Shown: positions 51,568 to 60,308, counted from the stretch's first letter. The stretch is 64,000 nucleotides of DNA from Bacteroidota bacterium (GCA_023386965.1 JAEWIR010000019.1:49144-113143); one strand, 5' to 3'. Notes: generated from the sequence alone by a model not told the origin. Made by a program: numbers and translations.

Positions 51568-52013
51568 GAAGCTAACAGATTATACGGAGAAGTTCTGTGA
51601 CAATCTGTGAAATCACTGAAAAATTCCTGCACACAGAATACACAGATCTACACAGATAATAATTAATCTGCGTAATCAGCTTGATCTGCGGGCTAATAAA
51701 ACTGCTGAAGGTGAGTTAATCTCAGATCTGGAAAAACTGCAAAAAACCAAAGATCAGCATAAAAAAATTACACTAAACGAAAGACTGGTAATAAATAAAT
51801 TAAATACCTTTTACTTTTTTACGAAATAGATTTCATTTTTATTTATGTTTTTATGTATATTTACTTGTAGTTTTTCGTTTTTCCTGTGATTGTAGTGCGA
51901 ATTATATCCTTTACAATATATTGTAGCATTTGTGCAGTCACCTGCCGGAGGCGAAGCTCCTAAAGCCAGTGTTATAAGTACTAGTATAAATTAATAAACT
52001 GAAACCTCTAGCC
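51568..52013. other. Intergenic region with dispersed repeat and an ORF remnant
   Basis: About 450 bases. The left part is a dispersed repeat (51639-51707; a related copy lies at 53336-53403). The middle holds an open frame (about 51683-51832) reading ELISDLEKLQKTKDQHKK, then a NERLVINKLN stretch and a stop, with no start codon of its own, probably a remnant. No complete gene is visible. Confidence 0.5.
51639..51707. repeat. Dispersed CACAGAT-type repeat, copy A
   Basis: A stretch with CACAGATCTACACAGATAAT, then ATCTGCGTAATCAGCTTGAT and CTGCGGGCTAATAAAACTGCT. Copy B near 53.3 kb shares the same order with scattered changes. Confidence 0.7.
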
Positions 52014-52196
52014 ATGCTACTATCTTTTATTTTAACCTGGCTTTTACTTAATTTCACGATATCTATACTCATGTTACACAATGAGAAGGAAAACCGATTA
52101 TTGTGGCACTTGGTAATATGCTTTTTTCCAATATTTGGACCAATCTTTTATTTTCTTTATAGGTCATTTAAATGGAAAATACCTACAGGAAAGTAG
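52014..52196 (+). CDS. Small membrane protein (PLDc_N-like)
   Basis: A 60-residue protein with two hydrophobic helices, MLLSFILTWLLLNFTISIL and a second in HLVICFFPIFGPIFYFLYR. The second ends in the GPxxYxLYR pattern seen in the phospholipase-D N-terminal (PLDc_N) small-membrane domain family. No other domain. Its own terminator-like hairpin follows. Reading frame and composition look genuine, but the short length leaves some doubt. Confidence 0.5.
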   Translation: MLLSFILTWLLLNFTISILMLHNEKENRLLWHLVICFFPIFGPIFYFLYRSFKWKIPTGK

Positions 52197-52218
52197 GTCA
52201 GTAGTTAACATTTATAAT

Positions 52219-52259
52219 TATTGGGAAAATTCGTCCCACAGGGCGTTTTTCCCAATTTA
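52219..52259. terminator. Terminator-like hairpin after the small membrane protein gene
   Basis: TTGGGAAAA / TTTTTCCCAA arms about 18 bases apart, with T-rich flanks on both sides, so it can end transcription in either direction. Confidence 0.55.
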
Positions 52260-52407
52260 ACAAGCGCTGCGTCAACACTCAGAAAACCAGCGTTGCGTTA
52301 GTTACGACGTTTTTACAAATAACGCTTTCCGCGCATTTCGGTGGGAGGAAAAAAGCTCCTCTACAAATATTGACGAAGCCGGTCGATAACTTAGTAAAAC
52401 TAATCAT

Positions 52408-53115
52408 ATGATTAAACAATTGATATTCCTTCTTTTTTTAATGCTCAATGCACGATTGTACTCTCAACAATACTTAATTAAATATATATATAAACCTAAC
52501 ACAGACAACGTTGCTTACAATTTAAGTCTTAAAAACAACTCCTCCGTTTTTGAGATTAACAGTTATTTGATCTCAAAGGAATTGGAAGACAAAGAAATAA
52601 CAGAAAATAAATGCGACAAGTTTAAAATTGAGCGGAAAGGAGATAAACTTTTTGTAAAGGATAACATTGAAAATACAAGGATAGTATCCATGATTCCAAC
52701 TGAAATAATTTGGAATTTGGAGAATAGCGCCGGTAAATTTTTACAGTATGATACAAAATTAGCGTCAACACACTACGACAGCAAGAAGTACTTTGCTGAT
52801 TATACCTCTGAAATACCAATTAATGATGGTCCGTTTATTTTTAAATTTTTACCAGGCCTAATTACTAAAATCAAAGATGAAAATGGGGAAGTTATATTTC
52901 AATTGCAAAGCGTTCAAAAAACAGCAGAAAGCATTGAATGCAATAACCACAATTTTAAAATTTTGGGTTTTGACAGGTACGTGAAAATAATTCATCAAAA
53001 GCAAAAAATGGAAAATTCTCTTATTACTAGTCTAAAAAATTTACCTGGAATTAACATTGGCAATAAAAAAATAGATCAGATATATTTTGACCCAGTTAAA
53101 TTTCTTTTGAAATAG
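52408..53115 (+). CDS. GLPGLI family secreted protein
   Basis: A 235-residue exported protein of the GLPGLI family, known only in Bacteroidetes and of unknown function. The signal peptide is MIKQLIFLLFLMLNARLYSQ. The family tag appears as PFIFKFLPGLITKIKDENG about two thirds in. An upstream strand-rich part ends YDTKLASTHYDSKKYFADYTSEIP. It is clearly more AT-rich than the housekeeping genes around it, suggesting a newer acquisition or relaxed codon use. It stands alone. Confidence 0.88.
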   Translation: MIKQLIFLLFLMLNARLYSQQYLIKYIYKPNTDNVAYNLSLKNNSSVFEINSYLISKELEDKEITENKCDKFKIERKGDKLFVKDNIENTRIVSMIPTEIIWNLENSAGKFLQYDTKLASTHYDSKKYFADYTSEIPINDGPFIFKFLPGLITKIKDENGEVIFQLQSVQKTAESIECNNHNFKILGFDRYVKIIHQKQKMENSLITSLKNLPGINIGNKKIDQIYFDPVKFLLK

Positions 53116-53335
53116 AAATATATTGAACTATTTACGGTTAACTTTATATTAAAAACCTTAAATAGTTTTGTGGAAATTGAAATGTTTTTTTTGAAAAATT
53201 TCGACAGTACAATGAAAAAAACTGTGTAACTTCAGGACAACTTTTACATAAGTTACGCAAAGAAAAATCCATAAACTCCGCGGATCTGCGGCTAAGAATA
53301 TCTTTGAAATTAAATTTTTGTATGCAAATAAATCA

Positions 53336-53403
53336 TACAGATCTGCACAGAGTAATAAGATCTGCGTAATCAGCGTGATCTGCAGGCTAATAAAAAAGCA
53401 GCA
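53336..53403. repeat. Dispersed CACAGAT-type repeat, copy B
   Basis: A stretch with TACAGATCTGCACAGAGTAA, then ATCTGCGTAATCAGCGTGAT and CTGCAGGCTAATAAAAAAGC. Parallels copy A at 51639-51707. Confidence 0.7.
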
Positions 53404-53503
53404 GAATCCGTGAAAAATTTCCGCGGACAGATTACACACATTTTCACAGATTAATTACATCTGCTGCTTAAAACGAAGAAGATAACGACGGTCATAAAAA
53501 ATA

Positions 53504-53527
53504 AAATCCCGGAAGTATCCGGGATTT
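53504..53527 (-). terminator. Terminator of blaR1
   Basis: AAATCCCGGA / TCCGGGATTT perfect stem with a 4-base loop; read on the minus strand it is followed by a T-rich tract. Confidence 0.8.
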
Positions 53528-53531
53528 GATG

Positions 53532-55448
53532 TTATTTGGTAAGAAGTTCAAAGCGGTAAAGATACTTTCGTTTACCATCACTCACATACTCCTGTTTTAT
53601 TTCTTTAATATCTGCATCTTTGAGAAAGGACTCGGCATCTGCAGGACTATCAGTTTTATTCATAACGCTGTTACGCGGCACCTTTTTGCCGTTAATGTAA
53701 AATGTGGTATGATCTGAACTAAATGGCAGAACAATGTCTCTCCTGTTAATATAGTCCTTCTTTATAAGTTGACCGTCCAGCTGAAATGTATAGTTGCTTA
53801 AAGCATTGGTGCGGAAAAAATTCATCATGATTTCAGAAGCATCATTAAATGTGGTATAAATCTCCTCAATTTTGGATGCCTCCTCCTTTAGATGAGCCTT
53901 TTCTTCGGAGGTCAAAGGTTGAAGGGCATAATTTCTACCGGGATCAAAATTGTCTTTGAATTTTGAAGAATTTACCAACTTCTTGATTGTAGCGTCCATC
54001 TCCGCTTTTTTAGCCGCTTTCGCTTGCTCCCGGACTATTCTTTCCTTGTCTGCCTTTTCAAAAAACGCCTTTAAATCCTGCTCATTTCCTTTTGCAGATG
54101 AGCCAAATGTCTGAGCCTCAGCATTGGAAACCGGCCCTACTCTCAGCAGTTCAGCATACTTGCCTATGATTGCTAAAGTGTTTTTTGTCGCTTCATCTGC
54201 ACCTTCTTCAAAAACCGAAAACGCAGCAGTCTTTCCGGATTCATTAATTTTTGAGAATGTCTGGTTTGTCGCACCAAAAGAATACTTCTTGTTATTCCTG
54301 TTGGCCAAATAAAATTTTATGAAATCTTCGCGAAGAACTTCCTTACCATTAATTATGAACAGGTTTGAATCACTTGCGCGGAACAGATTCACGACCAGCG
54401 GATCATAAGTCTTTACCGCTGTGCTGCGCTTTTCTGTACTTTGTGCGGTATCAGCCTTAATTCCCATAACAGCTGCCGGAGGCATAATTGGGAGTGAGGC
54501 TGGCTTTCCCTGCATTTCAGTTGTTGTCAATACTGCCGCTAACTGCTTATTAGTAATTTTCTTAATTTCCGAATTAAACTCTGCAATTTCAATATTCTTT
54601 GCATTCACAGCATAGGCAAAAGCAATTGTAAACAACAGGGGCAAGGCTAAAACCCTGTGTAGGTAGCCGAATTTGGTTTTAGGTTTTTGTAACATTTGTA
54701 GTCGTTTTTTAAGGTTTGAACTTAGGAAGGGATTGGTAGTGGGCAGATTATTACCGGAAAAATGACTTGCAAGCAACATCTGGGCAAAGGCTTTTGTATC
54801 CAGATTTATGACCGCTTTATTATCTGCCAAATATTCATGAATAAGAAACAGTTCCTTTTTAATTAACCAAAACAGAGGATTAAACCACAGAACGGAGCAG
54901 ATGAACTCCATAAAAAGTTTGTCCCAACTGTGATTCTGTTCAATATGTACCATCTCATGTTTAAGGATCTGTTTACCAATATCTGATTGAAGGGGAATGC
55001 TGTTCCTCCAGAAAAGTGACTTAAAAAATGAGAAAGGTGCGTCTTCCAAATTGGTATGGTAAACAGAAATTCCCTGCATTTGTTCCATAGGAAACTTACG
55101 TTTCAGGCTGTGGATTTTAATATGCCCAGCTATTAATTTGCCCAATAAGACCAACGTAAAGATACCGGAGAACATAATGCCTACATAGAAGGTCCCGTTG
55201 TGGTCTTCAGGAGAAACTGCCTGGTATTGCTGTAAGGCATTTAGCAACAAAAAGATATTTTGCTGTACCTCCAGAGTAAAATAGGAAATTTTAAGGAGGG
55301 GAAGCAGAAGACTTATGAAAACAGCAGACAGGAGGTAGAAGCGGTTATAATCGTGAAAAGTGCGGTCTTTGAGAAACAAATGGTAGTAGCCCAGCAACAC
55401 TGCCGAGCAAAGGATTAGCTTGCCTAAGTAGATTAACAGGGTTTCCAT
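53532..55448 (-). CDS. BlaR1/MecR1-like M56 membrane metallopeptidase
   Basis: A 638-residue membrane-bound sensor protease. An N-terminal block of about four membrane helices surrounds the zinc site KHEMVHIEQNHSWD (HExxH), with the third ligand in HEYLADNKAV. The fourth helix near 265-285 (LALPLLFTIAFAYAVNA) leads to a C-terminal extracytoplasmic region of some 350 residues. In classical BlaR1 this is a beta-lactam-binding domain; here no SxxK or KTG motif is visible, so the signal is unknown. It overlaps the blaI-type repressor gene by one base. It is expected to cleave or inactivate that repressor on sensing a signal. Confidence 0.88.
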   Translation of the reverse strand: METLLIYLGKLILCSAVLLGYYHLFLKDRTFHDYNRFYLLSAVFISLLLPLLKISYFTLEVQQNIFLLLNALQQYQAVSPEDHNGTFYVGIMFSGIFTLVLLGKLIAGHIKIHSLKRKFPMEQMQGISVYHTNLEDAPFSFFKSLFWRNSIPLQSDIGKQILKHEMVHIEQNHSWDKLFMEFICSVLWFNPLFWLIKKELFLIHEYLADNKAVINLDTKAFAQMLLASHFSGNNLPTTNPFLSSNLKKRLQMLQKPKTKFGYLHRVLALPLLFTIAFAYAVNAKNIEIAEFNSEIKKITNKQLAAVLTTTEMQGKPASLPIMPPAAVMGIKADTAQSTEKRSTAVKTYDPLVVNLFRASDSNLFIINGKEVLREDFIKFYLANRNNKKYSFGATNQTFSKINESGKTAAFSVFEEGADEATKNTLAIIGKYAELLRVGPVSNAEAQTFGSSAKGNEQDLKAFFEKADKERIVREQAKAAKKAEMDATIKKLVNSSKFKDNFDPGRNYALQPLTSEEKAHLKEEASKIEEIYTTFNDASEIMMNFFRTNALSNYTFQLDGQLIKKDYINRRDIVLPFSSDHTTFYINGKKVPRNSVMNKTDSPADAESFLKDADIKEIKQEYVSDGKRKYLYRFELLTK

Positions 55449-55810
55449 CAGTCATTTTTCTTGAGTTCATTCAGGAGGATTTCCAAGTCTTCAACGGTCA
55501 TCTCATTTTTTTTTACAAGGAAAGAAACCGCATTTGTATATGATCCCTGAAAATAATTTTTCACGAAACTTTTAAGAGATTTCCCGCTGTACTGATCTTT
55601 GGATACCAGCGGAAAATATTTATGTTGTCTGCCATATACTTTATAGTCTACAAAGGATTTATCTTTCAAAACCTTTAAGATAGTTGAAACAGTATTGGAA
55701 TGTGGCTTGGGTTCAGGATACAGGTCCAGGATCTCCTTTAGGAAACCTTCACCTATTTTCCACAGGTACTGCATTGTTTGCTCCTCTGCTTTTGTCAATT
55801 GACTTTCCAT
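55448..55810 (-). CDS. BlaI/MecI/CopY-family transcriptional repressor
   Basis: A 120-residue winged-helix repressor. The ATG at 55810 (MESQLTKAEEQTMQYLWK) gives the usual N-terminus; the longer frame extends through the promoter. The recognition region is PHSNTVSTILKVLKDKSFV, and the C-terminal dimer helix is VEDLEILLNELKK. It is coupled to the M56 protease gene (TGATG overlap), the usual BlaI-BlaR1 arrangement. A TACAAATGTA operator-like site lies 20 bases upstream. Confidence 0.9.
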   Translation of the reverse strand: MESQLTKAEEQTMQYLWKIGEGFLKEILDLYPEPKPHSNTVSTILKVLKDKSFVDYKVYGRQHKYFPLVSKDQYSGKSLKSFVKNYFQGSYTNAVSFLVKKNEMTVEDLEILLNELKKND

Positions 55811-55829
55811 ATAACTATTTATATAGTGA

Positions 55830-55865
55830 TACAAATGTAGACCAATTTTTAAGATATGCAACAAA
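55830..55865 (-). promoter_or_regulatory. BlaI/CopY-type operator over the blaI promoter
   Basis: TACAAATGTA (55830-55839) fits the TACAnnTGTA operator of BlaI/CopY repressors. Its minus-strand reading contains a perfect -7 box TACATTTG (55839-55832), with -33 TTTG at 55865-55862, 22 bases away. A second dyad, ACTAT-TTAT-ATAGT (55815-55828), lies in the leader. Binding should block the operon promoter. Confidence 0.65.
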
Positions 55866-56134
55866 TTTAACCTTTAATTTAATAAATATTAATGAAACTT
55901 AGAAAACCTCCTCACATCCTTAATGCTGCGGTAGACTGAGATTATGGTATTAGCCGCTTATAATGTTTTCAACCTAATAAGAAATCTGCACAGAACGTTT
56001 AGGAGCCTATGTCTGAACCTTGACAAGGTTAATCTATATCCAAATCTAAGTTTGGTGAATCGCTTCAGAAAATCTCTTGCGGAAAAGTCAGCGTTAAAAA
56101 CCGGCGCTTCAGTTTATGACATGTAAAAAATGGA

Positions 56135-57523
56135 TTACTTTCCGATACAGAATTTTGAGAAAATATTCCCTAAAACTTCATCATTGGTGAATTCGCCGGA
56201 GATTTCGCCCAGGTATTCCAGGGCGTAGCGAAGTTCGTAGGCCAGCAATTCAGTATGGAAGCTTTGGGAAACGGCATCCTTAACGCTGCGCACCGAATCC
56301 AGAGAGCGCAGAAGAGCCTCGTGGTGCCGCTGGTTGGTAATGATCACATTGTTTTCGGACTGTCTCAAACCTTCCACATAATTAATGAGCTCATCCTTAA
56401 GCTCCTCAATGCCTACTTTCTCGCGGGCAGATATGGATAACAGCGTGACTTTATATTCCGCATTGAAAGCCGACAACAAATCGCGATCAAAATTCTGACC
56501 TTTTTCTGAAGAAAGATCGGATTTGTTATGCAGCAGCACTACTTTCAGATCTTCACGGAACACTTCTTTTATAAATGCAGCAACTTCCTGCGGCGTACTG
56601 TCGAATTCATCATAAAGGTAAAGGAGGATTTTGGCAGCAGCGATTTTCTCGTGGGCTTTCTGCACCCCAATGGCTTCTATGACGTCGGTGGTATCGCGTA
56701 TTCCCGCCGTGTCAATAAAGCGGAAGGCCGTACCCCGAATGTGAAGCACTTCTTCAATCGTATCACGAGTGGTGCCCGCAATATCGCTCACGATGGCACG
56801 CTCTTCTTTTAGCAGGGCATTGAGCAGGGTCGATTTTCCCGCATTGGGTTTACCGATAATGGCTACCTCTACCCCGTTTTTCACGGCGTTGCCATATCGG
56901 AAACTTTCAACAAGGGAGCGCAACTTCTGCTCAATTCGGTCCAGAAGCATATTAAGGGCAGTACGGTCGGCAAATTCTACATCTTCTTCCGCAAAATCAA
57001 GCTCAAGTTCTACCAGGGAAGTAAAATTTAATAAGTCACCACGCAGGACAGATATCTCATCCGTAATCCCTCCTTTCAGCTGGTGCATAGCAATTTTCCG
57101 GGAGGCTTCATTTTCACTGGCGATAATATCGGCGATAGCTTCCGCCTGCGACAGGTCTATGCGTCCGTTCATAAAGGCACGCATTGTAAATTCACCGGCT
57201 TTGCCCATGCGTGCACCGTTAAGGGTAAGGACTTCCAGGATCCTGCCTGCAATATGAGGAGAACCGTGAAATGAGATTTCAGTTGAATCCTCAGTGGTAA
57301 AGGTCCTGGGAGCACGGAACACGGACACCATGACCTCATCAATTGTTTCGTCGCCATCGGTTATAAAACCATAATGCACAGTATGCGACGCTGCGGTTTG
57401 CAGCTTCTTACCTTTGAAACAGCGGTCAGTAACATCAAGCGCATTGGGACCGGAAACACGAATGATTCCGAGAGCACCGACGCCATTGGCAGTGGCAAGT
57501 GCACAAATAGTGTCTTTATTCAT
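56135..57523 (-). CDS. mnmE: tRNA modification GTPase MnmE (TrmE)
   Basis: A 462-residue GTPase that, with MnmG, adds the carboxymethylaminomethyl group to U34 of certain tRNAs. The tetrahydrofolate-binding N-domain begins DTICALATANGVGALGIIRVSG. The G domain has GKPNAGKSTLLN (G1), SDIAGTTRDT (G2), DTAG (G3) and NKSD (G4). It ends with the essential Cys in FCIGK. Full length. A -7 box lies only four bases before the start codon. Confidence 0.96.
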   Translation of the reverse strand: MNKDTICALATANGVGALGIIRVSGPNALDVTDRCFKGKKLQTAASHTVHYGFITDGDETIDEVMVSVFRAPRTFTTEDSTEISFHGSPHIAGRILEVLTLNGARMGKAGEFTMRAFMNGRIDLSQAEAIADIIASENEASRKIAMHQLKGGITDEISVLRGDLLNFTSLVELELDFAEEDVEFADRTALNMLLDRIEQKLRSLVESFRYGNAVKNGVEVAIIGKPNAGKSTLLNALLKEERAIVSDIAGTTRDTIEEVLHIRGTAFRFIDTAGIRDTTDVIEAIGVQKAHEKIAAAKILLYLYDEFDSTPQEVAAFIKEVFREDLKVVLLHNKSDLSSEKGQNFDRDLLSAFNAEYKVTLLSISAREKVGIEELKDELINYVEGLRQSENNVIITNQRHHEALLRSLDSVRSVKDAVSQSFHTELLAYELRYALEYLGEISGEFTNDEVLGNIFSKFCIGK

Positions 57524-57527
57524 TCAG

Positions 57528-57535
57528 CAAAATTA
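57528..57535 (-). promoter_or_regulatory. -7 box of mnmE
   Basis: On the minus strand TAATTTTG, exact match, ending four bases before the ATG at 57523. This implies a leaderless mRNA. Confidence 0.5.
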
Positions 57536-57751
57536 CGAATTAGGAATTACGAAAATGGAACAACGGGTTAGAATAAGCACTGAGGGATATATGAAAGTTA
57601 TATTTAAGCATACCTGTTTCACCGGCGTATGACGTTTGAAAGTTAATTTAATATCATTTAAATGTCAGAGTGTGTTTGAAGAATCGGCTTTTATTCTGAG
57701 AACAAAAAAAATATCAGCAAAAACAGGTATCTGAACTGTAAAACAAATAGG

Positions 57752-57759
57752 TAACTTTA
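57752..57759 (+). promoter_or_regulatory. Likely -7 box of tail-tube-like gene
   Basis: TAACTTTA has one mismatch from TAnnTTTG and lies 22 bases before the ATG at 57782. Confidence 0.4.
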
Positions 57760-57781
57760 CTGAAAACAAACACATTAAACC

Positions 57782-58231
57782 ATGGCAACCAGATTAATTA
57801 ACCGCTACCATTTTCTTGTAGACTGGGGCGGTAACAGAACCGATTTCCTGGAGGTTTCCGGACTTGAAATGGCAATTGAAGTCATCGCTGTCCGTGAGGG
57901 AAGTTCTAAAGTTGAATCCGAAAATAAAATTCCCGGCCTGTTGAAATTTTCAGATGTTTCCTTAACGCGGACGATTCAAAAAGGTGATAATGATTTCTTT
58001 AACTGGATAAACACCCGATCCTTTGGAACCGTGGAACGCCGTGATGTACGAATATCGCTTTTGAACGAAAGGTATGAACCAATTATCATCTGGAAACTTC
58101 GTAACTGTTTCCCGGTAAGGTATGCAGGACCTATATTGGTAAGCAGCAGCAGTAATATAGCTGCCGAAACTTTGGTAATCACTCACGAAGGATTAAATAT
58201 TGAATCCGTTGCAGGAAAGGAGAAGGGCTGA
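57782..58231 (+). CDS. Phage tail tube / contractile injection system tube protein (T4 gp19-like), orphan
   Basis: A 149-residue protein of the phage tail tube family (T4 gp19-like, conserved hypothetical phage tail region). Typical features are the N-terminal RYHFLVDWGG, SGLEMAIEVIAVREG, the middle NKIPGLLKFSDVSLTRTI and the late RNCFPVRYAGPILVSSSSNIAAETLVITHEGLNIE. Such proteins stack as the inner tube of contractile injection systems (eCIS, T6SSiii-like). No sheath, baseplate, spike or ATPase gene is adjacent, so here it is an orphan, perhaps a relic or part of a dispersed system. Confidence 0.85.
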   Translation: MATRLINRYHFLVDWGGNRTDFLEVSGLEMAIEVIAVREGSSKVESENKIPGLLKFSDVSLTRTIQKGDNDFFNWINTRSFGTVERRDVRISLLNERYEPIIIWKLRNCFPVRYAGPILVSSSSNIAAETLVITHEGLNIESVAGKEKG

Positions 58232-58263
58232 ATGTCGTAGATTAAGTACGCTTTGGAAAAAAA

Positions 58264-58288
58264 GCAGGGCCCTACTGAAAGGCCCTGC
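58264..58288 (-). terminator. Terminator of the aminopeptidase P gene
   Basis: GCAGGGCC / GGCCCTGC perfect 8-bp stem. The T-run (seven bases) is on the minus strand, so it serves the convergent gene ending at 58370 rather than the tail-tube gene. Confidence 0.8.
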
Positions 58289-58369
58289 ATGGTCAAAATT
58301 GAATTATCTATGAACATAAAGTCTTCTCATTTAAAATCCAAATTGAAATTTAATGATCTATGTCAATGA

Positions 58370-60142
58370 TTATATGGGTTTTACCTGCTCCAGGAACCAT
58401 TCTTTTACCTCGCCCTCAAGATCATTTTCAAGTTTTTCGCGGCACCAGGAGTGGTAGTTATTGAGCCATTCTTTTTCCTGAGGTGTCAGCAGGTCCAGAT
58501 CCAGTACCTTCCTGTCGAATGGACAAACGGTTAATGTTTCAAATTCGTAAAAAGTACCTGAATCCGTTTTCTTCCATTCCCTAACTGCTACGAGATTTTC
58601 ATGGCGGATACCATATTCATTTTCCAGATAAAAGCCGGGTTCATTTGAGACTACCATGCCGGGCAGCAATTCCTGGTCGTTCATATCTTTACGGATATTT
58701 TGCGGTCCTTCATGCACATTCATAAAACTGCCAACTCCATGGCCTGTTCCGTGGGCATAATCTTTACCTTCCTTCCAAAGTGCCATCCTTGCAAACGCAT
58801 CCAGCTGCACACCTCGTGTCCCCCGCGGAAACTTTACCATCGAAAGCTGTATCATACCTTTAAGGACGAGCGTGCAGTCGCGGCGGAATTCATCCGTAAC
58901 AGGGCCCAAAGCCAGGGTACGTGTGATATCTGTGGTACCCTCCAGGTATTGTCCTCCGGAATCCACCAGAATGCTTCCGTCATCTTTAACTTCCTTACTT
59001 CCGTGCTCCTTTGCAGAATAATGGACAATGGCACCATTGCCGCCGTATCCTACGATACTGCCGAAACTTTCGCCCACAAAATTCTCGCCCTGCTTGCGGA
59101 ATTCCAGCAACTTTCTACCAATGGAATATTCCGTCATGGGCTCTTTTCCAACGTTCTGCGTAAGCCAGTACAGGAATTTGACCATAGTTACCCCATCACG
59201 CTGCATCACTGTTCGGAAACCTTCAAGTTCAGTCTCATTTTTCTGAGCTTTCATCAGATTTCCGGGAACCGGAGCCTTGATGATTTTGTTCTGAGCCTGC
59301 AGAGCATCAAAAATCGATTGATTGCTGTTTGGTGAAATGAGGATTTTCTGATTATTGATCTCTCTCAGATAGCTGAAGAAACTGTCATAAGTTTTAATCT
59401 CTACACCGGAATCGTTCATCTGTTTCACCGCCTCAGGCTGAAGCTTATCCGGCTCTACAAAGAGTATTGCGTCATTCAATGAAAGAACAATATAACCCAG
59501 GAAAACAGGATTGGCTTCTACATCGCTTCCCCGCAAATTCAGTGTCCAGGCTACATCGTCCAGACTGGAGATAATGTGTACTGCGGCATCCATCTCAGTC
59601 ATTTTTTGGCGGATGTCCTGTAACTTCTGTGTAACTGATTTGCCGGCGCGTTCCACGGGGTGCACAAAAACGGGATTTCTTTTTTGGCCGGTAGTTCTGT
59701 TGGTCCAAATCTCCTTCAGTAATGGTCTGTCCATGACCCTTATTTTCTTAGGTGCCAGTTTTTGCTCTAACGCTGTCCAACTGGTATTGCTTGTAGCCAA
59801 AGCGTTCACAGCCACGGTTCCGCCGTCCGGAAGTGCAGATATTATCCAGTCTACATAATGAGGCGTTCCCTCTACGCCATCCTTCATAAGTTTTATACCT
59901 GAACCCTCCAGTTCGGCCGGCGCCTGTACGAAATACCTGCCATCGGTCCAAAGTGCTGCTTCATCAGCCGTTACCACTACAAATCCTGCTGAGCCGGTGA
60001 ATCCGGACAGCCATGTTCGCTCCTGCCACTCCTCAGGAAGGTATTCACTCATATGTGGATCGGCCGAAAAAACGATGAAACAGTCTATATTTTCTTTTTC
60101 CATTGCCTTACGAAGCAGGCTAAGTTTGTTATCTGTTGTCAT
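58370..60142 (-). CDS. Xaa-Pro aminopeptidase (aminopeptidase P family)
   Basis: A 590-residue M24B metallopeptidase that removes N-terminal residues before proline. Two N-terminal creatinase-like domains (FIVFSADPHMSEYLPEEWQ, LWTDGRYFVQA) precede the pita-bread catalytic domain. Its metal ligands are visible in DSGGQYLEGTTDITRTL (Asp pair), HGTGHGVGSFMNVHEG (His), NEPGFY (Glu) and YGIRHENL (Glu). Three-domain length is normal for this branch. The ATG at 60142 is preferred, with another three codons upstream. No signal peptide, so cytosolic. Confidence 0.94.
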   Translation of the reverse strand: MTTDNKLSLLRKAMEKENIDCFIVFSADPHMSEYLPEEWQERTWLSGFTGSAGFVVVTADEAALWTDGRYFVQAPAELEGSGIKLMKDGVEGTPHYVDWIISALPDGGTVAVNALATSNTSWTALEQKLAPKKIRVMDRPLLKEIWTNRTTGQKRNPVFVHPVERAGKSVTQKLQDIRQKMTEMDAAVHIISSLDDVAWTLNLRGSDVEANPVFLGYIVLSLNDAILFVEPDKLQPEAVKQMNDSGVEIKTYDSFFSYLREINNQKILISPNSNQSIFDALQAQNKIIKAPVPGNLMKAQKNETELEGFRTVMQRDGVTMVKFLYWLTQNVGKEPMTEYSIGRKLLEFRKQGENFVGESFGSIVGYGGNGAIVHYSAKEHGSKEVKDDGSILVDSGGQYLEGTTDITRTLALGPVTDEFRRDCTLVLKGMIQLSMVKFPRGTRGVQLDAFARMALWKEGKDYAHGTGHGVGSFMNVHEGPQNIRKDMNDQELLPGMVVSNEPGFYLENEYGIRHENLVAVREWKKTDSGTFYEFETLTVCPFDRKVLDLDLLTPQEKEWLNNYHSWCREKLENDLEGEVKEWFLEQVKPI

Positions 60143-60308
60143 ATATTTCATTTAATGCTATAAAAGTACGCAAAAAAGCACATTTGAGAGATTGCAGCAA
60201 TTAGGTTCTATGGCTTATGCCTGAGGTTGCAGGCCGGCCAGGAAAAATGATTATAAATATTTTTATAAATTTTCACAAATGACTTGCATTTTGATAATTA
60301 TTTTATTA

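Larger units (their letters stand above)
53116..53531. other. Intergenic region with dispersed repeat and blaR1 terminator
   Basis: About 415 bases. It contains the CACAGAT-type repeat (copy B, 53336-53403) and a further degenerate flank (CTCCGCGGATCTGCGGC). A 93-codon minus-strand frame lies over the repeat and is rejected. A hairpin terminator lies next to blaR1. Confidence 0.55.

Noticed and set aside
53158..53439. 93-codon minus-strand frame
   Set aside because: It reads through the dispersed repeat (copy B) and has no protein-like conservation.
55944..56126. 60-codon plus-strand frame before mnmE
   Set aside because: No recognisable features and no promoter; probably chance.
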